Shown: positions 11,900-24,896, counted from the first letter of the stretch. The stretch is DNA of 64,000 nt from Lytechinus pictus (GCF_037042905.1 NC_087252.1:4492201-4556200); one strand, 5' to 3'. Made by a program: numbers and translations. The notes: a model not told the origin generated them from the sequence alone.

Positions 11900-12299
11900 T
11901 CATCATTACCATCATCATCCCCATGCACCAAAAGTCATAGTGTTTTTGTTTAACTTTTATTTATTTATTTATTTAGATATATTTATTTATTTATCTATTC
12001 ATTTATTTATTATTATATTTTTTTTTTTCATTAGTAGAATCATTTTTGTGGGGAGGGGCCACATTTTTAATGTAAAATGAAATTGAAGACCTTTTTTTTT
12101 TTTTTTTTTTGCTTGTCAAATTTTTCTGGTACGAAATATCCTTTATTTGTGGTTGAAAACCTTGTTTTGGAGGGCTTGTCAAAAATTTCCTCCGAAAAAT
12201 TTGCCCCCCTTGGAAAATCCTGGATCCGCCCCTGAATCAAGGGGGAATCACTCTAATCACCACCCCCCCCCCCCCCCCCCCCCCCCATCCGAGTGAAGA
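11900..12299. repeat. ATC and TTTA repeats, element fragment, poly-C run
   Basis: ATC repeats, then (TTTA)n (11956-12015), then a fragment with CTTGTCAAATTTTTCTGGTA ending GGATCCGCCCCTGAATC, then a poly-C run of about 25 (12263-12287). No gene seen. Confidence 0.6.
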
Positions 12300-12435
12300 T
12301 AGCTAGATCATGTGACATGCTAGAGTCAGGTGACCCCGGTCAGATATACGTCATTCTTCGACTTCGAGATTGTAAATGGGAGTCGGAAATTGAAAACAAA
12401 TCTCACATAATTTCAGTTTTATAGTTATTACTAAA
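12300..12435 (+). promoter_or_regulatory. Probable TMEM192 promoter with E-box/CLEAR-like sites
   Basis: This is the last repeat-free stretch before the TMEM192 start. It has two E-box-like sites, TCATGTGAC (12308-12316) and TCAGGTGAC (12326-12334), each close to the CLEAR element (GTCACGTGAC) bound by TFEB/TFE3 at lysosomal genes. A perfect TCACGTGA core follows in intron 1 (12706-12713). No TATA box was seen. Function is inferred from the gene's lysosomal role. Confidence 0.35.
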
Positions 12436-15400
12436 ATGGTTAGCTTGGACCATGACAGTACAAGGCAAGGGGTGAGTGTGTACAGAGAAACAATTTTTCA
12501 TGCTGTTAATTGCATGAATCGATGAACTCAGTCTTTACTAGCCTAGAATTCGAAGCCTGCAAAAATGTTTTGGTCATGTGCCCCGCACGTCCATTTTTAT
12601 GTATCCTTATTTTGTGTACGAAGGGGCGGCATGTCGGCGCACCTGAAAAACGCTAAAGATTTAACTGGCGATTAAACATGAATTCCTCTTTAGTCCACAA
12701 AAAAATCACGTGATAATGTTCCTTATATTCTTATGAGTAAATGTGCCAAAAATCTCATTGAAAATGAGAGAAATAGGCCTGCACTGTATGATTTTCTTGG
12801 AAAAAACCTTGGCCAGTCATTTCAGATAACAGAAAATGTTGCCTCATCAATGTCTGCGCACCCATTCACTTTACACTATGCAGACATGGCCATTGGGGAC
12901 CTTACCATATATGAAGTTTTACCATATTAATCATAAAAGAGGGCCTTCTACAAGTTCTATGCATTTAACTTGGCTTTACCTTTAAAAAATCAGTTTTGGT
13001 TCTTAATTTTCAAGTGATTTACCTTTGCAAAACCACTCGCACTACATTATTACATACTAACAAACTAACGATCTCGAATGTTGCAAAATGGAATTCTTGT
13101 AATTATTTTTGGCTTTCTGTGACATGCATGAATTTTGTATGGCTATGTGTAATGTGAAAAACAGGATTTCTATTTTCCTTTTCTATGTAATAGAAGATTT
13201 TGAAACAGAATTACAGGTTTTCAGAAACAGAACAGACCATTTTTTTAATGACGGATCCATTCAATTCATGTTTGAACTGTTATATATCCGGTGTGTTGGC
13301 TCAGTTGGTAGAGCGTCAGTCTCACAACCGGGAGGTCGGGGGTTCAAACCCTGGCTGTGTCAGACCAAAAGACGTTAAAAGATGGGAGTTGCTGCTACCC
13401 TGCTTGGCGTTCAACGATAGAGCCTCGTCGATTTGGCGCTGCACAGCGACTGCATGCTGGGCCCACGATCAATTGGGCAAAGCAAATATTAGGAGTATTT
13501 CATTTCATGTCTATTTCGAATGATAAAATATGGATTTTCATTTTCATATCCAGGGCTTTTTCTTTGATGGTGAAGGTGGTAACCCTTCAGCTGATTTCCA
13601 GAATGATGACGAGGAACTGATTCCAAGTAATGGCCTGGCATCGGAAGAAGCCCCAAAGTTTCGCCCAATCAGAGCAGTTTGGGCGGCTGTCCTTCAGATA
13701 ATCATCCTTGTAAGTCAATGATTTATCCACCTTAGATTATGTTGTTTGTTGTTTATTTATTTATTCATTGATTTATTAATTACTTATTACCTATTTACTT
13801 CTTTTCATTTATGTACAGTTGAGGCCAAAAGTTTACATACACCCATGGAATTCAGTGAAATTTGTTTGCTTGCCAAACATCGTAAAATTTACTATATCTT
13901 CAGAAATATAAATACTACCATGCAAAATTTGGTATTAGATGAAAAAGCGTATTAAGCTCTTTCACATGATTTGGATGGCATTGGGATCAAAGTATATTAC
14001 AGGTGGAATTTTCTTTGAAGAAAAAAAATAATATTCGTGCCAATTGTATTCTATTGTTTGTTATTATATTTTCAAACATCGTTTCATTTATATATAAATG
14101 TCAAATAAATGATTTATACTACATTTTCTATCATGATATGTCACCACTGAACAAAAAGAGCAATCTGATATGTTTGTGTTGAGAAGTAACTAGCACAAAT
14201 ATGAAATGTTTTTGTCGAGTTTTTATTTTGAATTTGTCTAAAATAGGAAGATTTTTTGGAGAAAAATAACACCTAAATATGTTTCAGCTCTTCATGATAA
14301 AGCAATGTGATGAAGGGGCATGACTACTCATTTGTTTTATATTGAATTCGTCATAATAGCACAAATATTTTATAAGATACAGTAAATTTTATGATGTTTG
14401 GCAAGTGTCAACTTTTCTTTAAATTTCCTGGGTGTATGTATGTATGTAAACTTCTGGCCTCAACTGTATTTATTTATCTATCTATCTATCTTTAGATTCA
14501 TTTTTTTAATTCATTTATTTATATACTTATTTATGTATCTATTTATGTAATTATTTATTTATTGGGTATTGAAAGATCTTTTCCTTAATATTGTATTAAT
14601 TAGCAATCAATATCTAGCCTACTGTAAGTTGAGATAATTAATCATGTAATATTTATTATACATGGTGTGTTTTTATATTTTTTATACATATAAAATATAA
14701 AACAATATCAATAGTGAGAGCATTTGTATTGTGCTGTTTATATTTTGTCAGTTTGTGAGTACATGATTCCTGGAATATATTAATGAGGTTAACTTAGATG
14801 TGTCATAAAAAAAAGAATTAGATTTTACATGTTATCTTCTTCATAAATCTTTTAATATTATTAATTATATCATCACCTACATGGGCGGAAATGTCTCCCA
14901 AAGGTAGGGGGACCAGGGGCTGGAAACTTTGACAAGCAAAAAAAGGTTATCACCAAAAATGTAAGGTCATTTTAACCAACAAATTTAAACGAGCAAAAAA
15001 AAAATGTTTTCACCAAAAATGAATGGTAATTTCGTCATTTAGTCCAAAATATATATGTATTATTTCGATTGCGAATGATGTATTTTTCTCCATCATTACA
15101 AAAAAGAATAGTAGGGGGGACACTTGATATTGTGTCCCCCTACGATTTTGAGTAGGGGGGATGCGTCCCCCCTGGGATTTCCGTCCATGATCACCTATAG
15201 TCTTATCTCTCATAATGCATTGGTGACACATTTGCTCAGACTGCAACATTTGTTGTGGTCTTAATAGGGCATAGGGTTATAGTTTGGATTGTAATAGAGT
15301 TTTTGGTTCAGAATAATGTCAAGATAAGGATCAGAGTTTATTTAGTTTTGAAGGTTAGGTTTTATGTTTGGCTTAGCGTACAGATTTTCTATCAGAGCAA

Positions 15401-18400
15401 TTGCCGCATATATCATGGAACCAATTCATTAACTTGTACATTAATTTTGTGATGATATTCCTTGCACTCCTTATCTCTTATACACAGGTCGCCCATGAGG
15501 TCATAACCATTCTCCTACCGTATGTCATCATCAAGCAAACCTCAGACATCCAGCAGCAGAGATCCCATAGCTTCATCATCATCGTCTATCTCCAGACGTG
15601 TGTCTGGCTTATTCTGCTCATGTTTGAGCGCTATCTTCACTTTGCTCACAGGCGGTCCATGCGGCATGGCTACCTTCAGTTCTATCGCAAGACGCAGAAA
15701 TTGAAAAGGGTTCCGCTCTATATGATATCAATAGGTAAAGTTATCTTGGTCTTTATCTCAATGCTGAGTGGTTGATCTTAGGTTGATTTTTTTAACGATT
15801 GATTGTATTAATCATGAACAACAGGGGTGTGAGATTTCAGATTTTTCCTTCCTTTTATTAGCTATTTTCCCCAGCTTTTTAGTGAATATCGTCTAATCAA
15901 AACATAGGAGCTTTTACAGTTTCAGGGTTTTCTCAGCTCTGTTTTAATCGGAGGTCACTCACAGTTTACAGCTCCTGGTGCAAGGTATCACATAAATCAA
16001 TTTTACAAATAATTGCTAAGCTCTTTTTTAATAGGATCCTGTTTTGGGTTTCCTCAGTATCTACCTAGATTGTTCTCAGCGCACTACAGCACTGGTAGAG
16101 AGGGGAGCAAAAAGAGAGCATCAGAATCTCAATAATGCTTATCTTATCTATAACTTTTGTACATAAAACTATATTCAAAGTTATAAATCCATATTGTGTT
16201 TGATTTGATGTATGTAGGTAATGCAGCTATATTAGTCCTTTGTGGATTCTTTATGGATAATTCATCAGCAACCCATCTCTGGCCGGTCATGTATGCACAG
16301 ATCATTGTATCAATAGAAGTCATTCTCGCTCTAGCTGGTCTGATCAGGTACATGGGTAAGTCACAGAATGACCTTAGATAGCTGTGTTATAGGGCTGCCT
16401 CTCACCAGGGAGGAGAGAGGGGAGGGGCACTCACGTATAGTGGCAGTATGGGTATACAAGACCCTTAAAGGAGAATTAAACCTTTGGGTCAAGATAGCTT
16501 GTGTGAAAACAGAAAAATCAAAGAAACAGATCAACGAAAGTTTGAGAAAAATTTGACAAATAATGCGAAAGTTATGAGCATTTGAATATTGCGATCACTA
16601 ATGCTATGGAGATCCTCAAATTGACAATGCGACAAAGATGTGTGATGTCACTTGTGAACAACTCTCCCCATTACTTTAGCATATACATGTATTTCACTTA
16701 AATTGCCTCTTTTATCACATCTATCAGTAGATCATGTGTTCTTTCTAGAGGAGGGCATGTAATACAGATTTTTAAAGGATACATCATGGATAAAGAGTTT
16801 GTATCACAATAAGAAAAAGCAAAAAGAGACATTTTGGTGGTATTTTATAGTCCATCAAAGGGAAAGTTGTTAACATGTGACACCACTCATCCTTGTGGCA
16901 TTGCCAATGGGAGGATCTCCATAGCATAAGTGATTGCAATATTCAAATGTTTATAACTTTCTCATTATTTGTCCGATTTTTCTCAAACTTTCTTTGTTCT
17001 TATTCTTTGATTTTTCTGTTTCGACACACGCCTAATTGTTCCAAAGGTTTATTTCCCCTTTAATAGTATTAATACCTCCTTTTCACTCCTTGCCAGCAGT
17101 TCCCAAGCATGTATGTTTTTCACCCCTTTTTTACGACCATACCGTTCTCTCTCGGTCCTTAGGTTAGCCCCTCATTTCAGGCTTTGGTTCAAGAAGATCA
17201 CCATTCCATATTAAATTCCAGTTCCTGAACACCCATGTTTGCAGAGGGCCATCAAGTTCTTAAGCCCCTTATTTCATAGCATTTTCATTTCTAGGGGTTA
17301 GGTTTCAGATTTTGGGGCTGCACACCCCTACCCTCTCCAAATCCGAGTGCTCCCCCCCCCCCCTTTGATTTCTAAAATCCGAATTATTTTGGCTGATTAC
17401 AGTGAAACTTGCCTTTGTGACTTCTTGTAGGTTTTCAGCTTGATCGATGCTCATTGACTTTCATTCTAACCTTGGGTTTGATTTGATCTCTGGTATACAA
17501 TCATGGTTAACTATGGATAGCCAATTGTGACACAAATATCTAACAGTTCAATTTACTAGTATCAGCTTGTTTTACACTCAAATCATTCAAAAATATGTAT
17601 CGAAATGACAACTGAAATATTTTTTTCAGCATTAGAATAACCTTTAATGGTTTGTCACCTGATGGAAAATTGGAAATTCAACTTAAGCATTTCACTAATT
17701 TCATTCTTTTGATAGTGCTCGTGTATCGCTTCAACCAAACACAATCTTTACCAGATGTAGAACAAGAAGAATTCAATGCCTCAATTACACAGCCATCAGC
17801 TACAGTACCTGATATTGGATATAGGTAAGAAACTCTCTCTCTTTCTCTCTCTTTCCTTTTCTCTCTCTTTCCATCTCTATATCTGTGTCTCTCTCCCATC
17901 TTTCTAACTCTCCATTACCTCTCTTCTTCTCTCCATCTTATCTGTCACCTCCCTCTCTATTTTTTTCCTCCCCCCTCCCTATCCCTCTTTCTCTCTTTCT
18001 CCTCCCTTATTACACAATATACTTGGAGCTCCCTTGTAAATGTCCTTTACACCTGTATTGGATTAAAATGATCAGCATTCTTTACATATTTGATTTGATA
18101 TCTTATTTTGATTTATACTGTTTTGTAACACCCCTCTACCTACCAAGGCAGCCATTTTTTTTTTTTTTGGGGGGGTGGTTCTTCTTCTTTATTTCCATCA
18201 TGTAAAACAACTCTTAACAATATATGAAATGCATGCAATAATATTCATATTCTTACAATAAATTACAAGTGAGCTTGCAGAATAATGTACAATGTCTTTC
18301 AATTAAATAAAGAAAGAATCGGTATAACATACCAATTATCTAAATTGAAAATGAAAAATAAGGCAACTGACAGTTTGCCAAGCATTGTTTCGTGAAACTT

Positions 18401-19761
18401 GTGATGAATGTCAAGAAATAGACACAAGCAATTGCAAAAATGAACAGAATACAAAATCATATGCATTTTCACTTTTTTATTTTGACCAAGGAGGTTTCAA
18501 ATGAGATGGAGTAACAGCAAATAAAATCTCTTTGAACAAGGTTAAAAGCCACCAGCAGAAAGTATGTCAGGCATGCACTTTGCTCAACATCTCTTGCAAT
18601 TGTGTAGACAAATGATTCCCGCATGACTCCTCAGCTATAAGTCATACATAAAGGGAAATATGCTTCTGTGATGATAATTACTTTTTCGCCGCATCTTGGT
18701 CTGGTTATATGTGTAGTACATAATTCGGAGGCATGCGAAAATATGCAATATGTCCTGAAATATGACTCAAATTTGCTCGACTGGGCATGTGCGGGCACTC
18801 ATCTGGCATATACAGTAATGAACAACAATATTCCACCGACCACATTTGAAATTTTTATTCGCCGCAAACAATCGGAAAGTGTTAAAATCTGGTTTCAGTA
18901 AAGGTCAAATTCTTTCTTTTTTCACTAATTAAAGGTTAATTGATAAAGTCTTGGCAAATATCTCGTCGTAACAGTGCTTGGTTATTGATGTTTTGTCATG
19001 CATTCACATTTCAGTTTGTTTATTAATATGAAAGATGGAAAATTGATACAAATGGATATTCGTAAAATTTCACCCCTCGGATTTCTTCACTGAAACTGGC
19101 GGCTTCGAAGGCGGACATCAAAAGGTCCTTATTGCCGTTCTTTCTTTTTTGCTTCTTTAGAAATGAACAGCTGGTTTGAATAAATTTGTTGCCTGTTGGA
19201 ACTCCAGTCATAGAATCTTCTTGTTTTGACTGATCATTATTTTACTTAATCATCACTTCATTGGCACATTTGCTGAGACAAATGCAAGTCAGGAAAATTT
19301 GAAAATAGATTTTTTTTTGCCAGCTAAGTTGACTGATTTTAGTATCTTTTCACACTTTTTACACTGATGCTTTTTGCACTTACCTTGTATGTGATGGACA
19401 ATAAAACAGAGCCTTGCCTTTACTTATGTTTAATCATAATTTATCTCTCATAATCACAGTCATCCACCACATCAGGTATGGAGACCTACTATTTAATTCT
19501 TCAAATAACATCAAATGATGTTAATTTTTGGTAAAACTGTTTCCTCCTCCTTCTCTCACTCCCTCTCATTCTTTCATTTCTTTTTCTCTCTTTTTCAGGG
19601 ACATGGGCTATTTGGAAAACTTACTGGAGCGGCAAGCAGACATGATCCACTATCTCAAACTACACACTGCATATCTCAGTAAAAAGATCCTACGGCTGAC
19701 ACGGCTGACACGGCTCACACATCCGTCTGGTGGGAATGCACTCAACAGTATGCAAGCCTAG
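12436..19761 (+). CDS. TMEM192: Transmembrane protein 192 (TMEM192), complete, 6 exons
   Basis: Exons 12436-12471, 13554-13709, 15488-15734, 16218-16355, 17716-17824 and 19599-19761 (TAG) join in phase to 849 nt, 282 aa (human is about 271). Four hydrophobic segments fit the family: about 49-76 (WAAVLQIIIL..HEVITILLP), 88-105 (FIIIVYLQTCVWLILLMF), 139-156 and 165-190. An acidic N-terminal tail (NDDEEL) precedes the FRPIRAVW entry to TM1. The C-terminus (YLENLLERQADMIHYLK) matches the predicted coiled coil of vertebrate TMEM192. TMEM192 is a lysosome/late endosome membrane protein with cytosolic ends, widely used as a lysosome marker; its biochemical role is not settled. An NSS sequon lies in the TM3-TM4 loop. 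Exon 6 has a 9-bp triplication coding LTRLTRLT. The start sits in CTAAAATGG. Confidence 0.93.
12717..12905. repeat. Interspersed repeat, inverted copy at 40600-40915
   Basis: GTTCCTTATATTCTTATGAG, GATTTTCTTGGAAAAAACC, CAGTCATTTCAGAT and CCCATTCACTTTACAC all recur in reverse orientation at 40600-40915. Both copies are in first introns (TMEM192 and TTC12). Confidence 0.55.
13290..13550 (+). mobile_element. tRNA-derived SINE abutting TMEM192 exon 2
   Basis: A-box TGGCTCAGTTGGTAGAGCG and B-box GGTTCAAACCC (about 13297-13354) head a body with GATGGGAGTTGCTGCTACCC and a tail ATATGGATTTTCATTTTCAT. The same family is inverted at 44775-45055. The tail stops about 5 bp from the exon 2 acceptor, so its T-rich end serves as the polypyrimidine tract. 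Confidence 0.85.
13816..14466 (+). mobile_element. Tc1/mariner-type non-autonomous element, copy 1
   Basis: Inverted ends CAGTTGAGGCCAAAAGTTTA and its complement TAAACTTCTGGCCTCAACTG, flanked by TA on both sides, 651 bp. No transposase ORF. Lies in TMEM192 intron 2. Confidence 0.85.
14468..14580 (+). repeat. TTTA/TCTA simple repeats
   Basis: (TTTA)n and (TCTA)n runs next to the Tc1-type element. Confidence 0.7.
14881..15188. mobile_element. DNA element with ATGGGCGGAAATG inverted ends
   Basis: ATGGGCGGAAATGTC on the left is mirrored by GATTTCCGTCCAT on the right. It contains two GACAAGCAAAAAAA/GAGCAAAAAAAA plus TTTTCACCAAAAATG units and a GGGGGGA..TCCCCCC pair. About 308 bp, in TMEM192 intron 2. 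Confidence 0.6.
16465..17063. mobile_element. TTAA-ended MITE
   Basis: Starts TTAAAGGAGAATTAAACC and ends GGTTTATTTCCCCTTTAA. Subterminal sequences are also inverted (ATTTGACAAATAATG and CATTATTTGTCCGATTT). 599 bp, in TMEM192 intron 4. Confidence 0.8.
17825..18010 (+). repeat. CT-rich tract
   Basis: Low-complexity (CT)n-type sequence beginning right after the donor of TMEM192 exon 5. The ORF across it is an artefact. Confidence 0.8.
18160..19598. other. TMEM192 intron 5, unclassified sequence
   Basis: After a T12G7 run (18158-18177) the sequence has no recognisable exon. ORFs at 18668-18901 and 19023-19211 show no homology I recognise and lack splice context, so I treat this as intron, possibly old transposon. 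Confidence 0.35.
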
Positions 19762-21330
19762 ATGTGTTTTCACCACAAACGTAATTAAACTTACATGTAC
19801 CTGTACACTAACTGGTATCTTTCTGAGAATGGTATTTAAAGCATGTAAGTTTAGGCTGTTCACACTATCAAAAGGCGATACTTGATGGGTAGATTATACA
19901 TGTACATGTAGGTCTTGAGATGAGCTATATCATAGTCTAGAACGTTTTTGATAGTACACATTTGCTATCCTTGCCATTGCGCAAGTGATATATGGTAATG
20001 AAATGTATGTAGGTTGGATAATTTGTGCATGACAAATTCATATAAAGCCAAGGTACGCATGAAATATAGTCATATACATGTATAGTAATGGTATCAGCAT
20101 GCATTACTTTGACTCCTACATTTCGTATCATATTGGACTGACTTGATGACACAACAATGAGGGCGCTTGATAAATGTCATTGATACCCCAATCTAATAAA
20201 TTTATTCAGCTCATGCAAATAGTTTGTCAAATCGTATAACACATGCCTATTGCTGTCATATAAAATGTGCATACAGAGATTTAGAATTTCTCTCAAGAAT
20301 TATATCCCTCTTGGAACTACACCCCCTCGTCACATGTAATCCACCCAAGAAATGTAATGAATTGAAATATAATTATCAGGTATTTAGAGCTTTTAATCAA
20401 GTTCCCTTGAGTTACTTACTTTTTTCTGATCTGGCAGATGTGAAAATGCCATTTTAGGTGCAAATGCATGTCGAAAAGGGCAACTATTACAAAATTTACT
20501 AATGTCAAGAAATTTAATTGTTCATCATTGTACATTTGGATGTTGATATGTAGTGTAATGCCAATTGTACTTGTCTAAATATCATTCTCATTTTTTTTAT
20601 TTACAGGGGGCGTGTAGTATTCTCTGTTTTCTGTTTAATAAAAGGATGAAATTGGAAAGAAACCTATTGAATTTTACTATGTATCTTGCTTGCTATGAAG
20701 ATTCTAAATCTAAATTTGTGTTTTTGTTTGTAAATGTTATGTATATAAAACTAGCTGGGCTAGACTATTTGAAAATTCCATTGACTGTGAACTCTCCCTT
20801 ATTGCTGCATACAAAGATTGCTGCAATGCATGGTATTTCTAATTTTGATTGTTAATCACACGCTTCAATTATTACTTCGATTTTGAAGGCATTCTTATTT
20901 GCCCCTCCTGGGGCTTGTTTCATAAAGACTTGTTTTGATAAAAATGCACAGTTTCTATAACAAGTTTATGATCAGCCAATCAAATTGAATTATTTCAGTA
21001 GCTTTAAACTGTTATTGCAAATTGGTTATTATAACAATTTTTGTTAAAACACCTTTGAGTTCTGAGATTGCATTCAGCTGCTTTTGTCCAATCGCACACA
21101 ATTGCAGCCTAAGGCAACACAACTCAATTAAATGATTTAATTAAATCATTTAATTAATCATCAATTAAGTAATATGAATATGGTATATCTTCTGTGTAAT
21201 ATGATTATAATAATGTTAATGTATTGTATGTTTGTGATGGACCTGCCTGTGTTCAGAAAAGAACAATGGACCTGGTATATTTGTCAACATTAACTTTATC
21301 TTGAATTTAATAAAGTCATGATTACAATCA
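19762..21330 (+). other. Probable TMEM192 3' UTR
   Basis: AT-rich sequence without a recognisable gene follows the TMEM192 stop. Candidate poly(A) signals AATAAA occur near 20197, near 20635 and at 21309-21314. The last is followed by a short non-repetitive stretch, and I take it as the likeliest end. The palindrome AATTAAATGATTTAATTAA occurs near 21125-21160. Short ORFs here have no recognisable homology. Confidence 0.4.
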
Positions 21331-22900
21331 AATTCGAGTTCAATCCACAGACTAATCTCAGGCTTTGCATTCTAACCGGGAGTTTGATATTTTTTTCAAA
21401 TATCAACAACTGAGCAAAACCAAAGATTTATATGAGCAAAGACAAGTGGCGAAGAGTATATATGGGCAAGGATACACGAGGACGAGCAACAGTGAGCAGT
21501 CTACACAGGGATAAAGTGTAGCAGTCTACACAGGCAGCATGATTTTCCTTGAATTACCTCGATTTAGCTCGCATCACCTCGCTTTACTGCATGAAACTTT
21601 GAATGAGCTCCAACGATCTCGTAGACAAAAGTGTGATTACAATTTACAACTGAATATTTTGCTGCGTTAGGATGCGTATTGATGTTTTTTGGTTAACACA
21701 GCAATATGCAGCTTACAATGTAAAGGTTTGATGCAGGCTTGGTAAAGTTTTGTTAAAACATACATATGCCTGGTACTGATAAAATGAATGTGAGCAGAAA
21801 ATGTTTTTTAATTAATGGTGTTTGTTTAGTTTTGTTGGTCATGATCTTGTTTGTCCATGAATTGCAATTCGTTTTGTACTTTATTGATTAGTTTGTTGAT
21901 TTTTGTGGTTCTCAATGTTATAAATAACAATATTTCATTTTTATATTGAATGAACCTTAAAAGTAAAGTGCATGTTAAATTTGTGCATGTTTTTTTTTTA
22001 TGTATGATGTCTGATTTATTTATTTCCATTTCAATGTGAAGAAAATTGTACAAAGTAGATTTATATAAGAAGTACAGTAAAAATAGTACAGATGTTAAGC
22101 ATATCAGTGTTTATGATAAGTAACGTCAAAGACAAAAGGGAGGGTATGTTGCAAAAGAAATGCTTGTAAATTTTATGTCCTAAGAACTTAGTTCAGCAAG
22201 ATATATAAACATATGAATAGTGTTGGAAGTAATACATTGTGTTAACCTTGATACAGAAATATTCATAGCCGTTTTCTTGCAGCAATTTTGTAATATGAAT
22301 GAAATTTGTCTTTTGCTAAAAACCATTATTCATAAAAAAAGAGAATGTAATTGTAATTGTTTAAATTAATGATAGCGGATATTGGATGTTTTCTTTCGAA
22401 AATATAAAGATTTAATCAGTAATTTGTTTGTGTTGATTGATAAGTGGTTTTCTTGTGTTTGAAATTATAAAGCAAGGTAGTATGGTAATAGAGTGAAGAG
22501 AGAAGAAATTTGCGTACTGTTAGGCCATTATGAGATTATCTCATGTTGCTGGGTTGTTAAAACCTTTTACATCTCAAAATTAAAAACAGCGTAGAAAAAA
22601 AGCTGTATTTTAGAAATATGGCAATGTTGGCAACCTAATATTGTCTTTAAAAAAAGTCTTTTAATTCCTGGAGATAACTCTTTCGAGGCAACAGAAGGTT
22701 GCTACTTATGTCTTAACTCCAAAATCTAACTTTTTCTGAGTCACCTCATTTGTATTTCAATTTTGAGAAATATCGGTTATAAAACTGCCATATTTCTTGT
22801 ATAGGACTGATAGTAAAATCTTGTCTTGTATTGGGCCAATACAATGATGTCTAAAATAATTGCATAAGTTAATTGGATAGTGTATGGAATTTGATTCCAG
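21331..22900. other. Intergenic AT-rich DNA, no gene seen
   Basis: No coding exon with plausible splice sites or known motif was found. The sequence is AT-rich with scattered short inverted segments. Ending polyadenylation farther downstream, near 22400, cannot be excluded. Confidence 0.4.
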
Positions 22901-22919
22901 TTCAATTTCTCATCCAAAG

Positions 22920-23260
22920 GATACTTGAGAAAGAGAAGTGAGAAAGAGAGAAGTGAGGGGAGCAAAGGGGAAGGGTGACAGGGGGAAGAAGAAAATGAGG
23001 ATTAGAGTGGGAAGGGGGGGGGGGCATGGGAGGAGGTGGAGAAGAGAGATACAAAATAAAGAGAGGGAGATCTGGGAGAGGTGAGAGAGGATCAAGGGAG
23101 ATTAGAGATATGGATGAGTGGATTGTTAGAAGAAGGGTAAATGGGCAGTCATCCCTGCCCCCTATATCTGCATCCCCGATTATCTCATCACCATTATAAT
23201 CATCACCCTCATGATTCATCATTATCATCACCACCACCATCATCAGCATACATGTATCAC
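22920..23260. repeat. GA-rich tract followed by CAT/CAC repeats
   Basis: Purine-rich GAGAGG-type sequence (22920-23120) with an internal poly-G run, then ATCATCACC repeats (23180-23250). ORFs here are low-complexity artefacts. Confidence 0.75.
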
Positions 23261-23620
23261 CATGTCTGTTTATCTGTATACACTTTCCTATATTTTTCCA
23301 TTCGTACTGCGAACATTCTTTAACTTTACTAGAATAGGGGTATTATCTATGTGACTTTGTAATCTGGGAAGTTCTCATGATGTTACGCGATCTTTGGCAT
23401 CTGTATCTATTAGGACCAAATTTGTAATGCCCATGTACATCATGGTTCCATACATGAATAGAATGGCACATCAAGTTCCAAGGCTCAAACAAACAACAAT
23501 ATAAGATCATTATAGATTTTATGTTGCTTTTGTAGCTTTATTTTACAAATTTCCAATTTTGGCAGTTACAAAACAGACACACTCCACATCACAATACTTT
23601 TTTTATTAAACAGGTATGTA

Positions 23621-24252
23621 CGATTGAGGCCAAAAGTTTACATACACCCATGGAATTCAGTGAAATTTGTTGGCTTGCCAAACATCGTAAAATGTACTAG
23701 ATCTTCAGAAATATAAATACTACCATGACGAATTTGGTATCAAATTATAGTGTATTAAGCTCTTTAACATGATTGGGATGCCGTTGGGATTAAAGTACAT
23801 TTCAGGTGGAATTTTCTTTGAAGAAAAAAAATGTAATATTCGTGCAAAAAAGTATTCTATTGTTTGTTATTATATTTTCGAACATCGTTTCATAGAAATA
23901 TATAAATGTCAAATCTATGATTTATACTCCATTTTCTATCATGATATGTCACCACAGAACAAAAAAAGTCTAATCTGAAATGTTTGTGTTGAGAACTAGC
24001 AAAAATATGAAATGATTTTGTCAAGTTTTTAATTTGTCTAAAATATGAAGATTTTTTGGGGAAAATGACACCTAAATATTTTTCAGCTCCTGATGACAAA
24101 GCAATGTGATGAAGGGGCATGATATACTCATTTGTTTGATATCAAATTCGTCATGATAGCACAAATATTTTTTATAAGATATAGTAAATTTATGACGTTT
24201 GGCAAGTGTCAACTCTTCTTTGACTTTCCTGGGTGTATGTAAACTACTGGCC
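23621..24252 (+). mobile_element. Tc1/mariner-type non-autonomous element, copy 2
   Basis: CGATTGAGGCCAAAAGTTTA to GTAAACTACTGGCC, the same family and orientation as 13816-14466. The right terminus is abutted by the TTAA MITE that follows. Confidence 0.8.
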
Positions 24253-24854
24253 TTAAAGGGGAATCCAACCCAAATAAAAACTTATTTTTATAAGAAAAAG
24301 AAAAATCAGACAAGTTGATAGGTGAAAGTTTGAACAATATTGGACAAACAACAAGAAAGTTATGAATTTTTAAAAGTTGTAAATATTGGTAATCACTATA
24401 CCCATGGAGACTTCAAATTGGCCGCATATGGGATGTCATAGTGATGTAAGGCAAGGACTACTCTTCCATGTACTCCAATACATATTATGGCTAAAATGTC
24501 ATTTTTCCCAAAAGTTTTATTTCAAATTACATTTTTCTTTCATGAGGATATAAAACAATATACTACCTGGGTTATATTTAGATTACTGCCCCAGGGGAAT
24601 TGGTACTTAGGAGAAAACCACAAATCCCTGATAATAAAGTACATGGCCTATGGGAAAGTTGTCCTTGCCCTTGTCATAATTTACTTACCCAGTTGCCAAT
24701 TTTAAATCTACATACTATTAATGATCTCAATTTTAAAGCAGCTATAACTTTCTTATTGCTTGTCCGATTTCTTTCAAACTTTCACCATTCTGTTCAATTT
24801 ATTTTTTTCCTTCCCAACACAACATTTTATGGCCAAGGCTGGATTCCCCTTTAA
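24253..24854. mobile_element. TTAA-ended MITE, full-length copy
   Basis: Starts TTAAAGGGGAATCCAACC and ends GGCTGGATTCCCCTTTAA. This whole copy identifies the split copy at 7347-9285. Confidence 0.85.
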
Positions 24855-24896
24855 CTGTATTATGCTGTATGCTAACAAACACTAAAGAGCAAAAAA

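Noticed and set aside
17160..17370. Poly-C and pyrimidine segments as possible exon borders in TMEM192 intron 4
   Set aside because: No open frame in phase between the flanking exons, whose junction is already complete (ATG G|TG CTC).
18668..18901. 77-aa ORF in TMEM192 intron 5 as a small gene
   Set aside because: No recognisable homology, no start context support, no splice logic.
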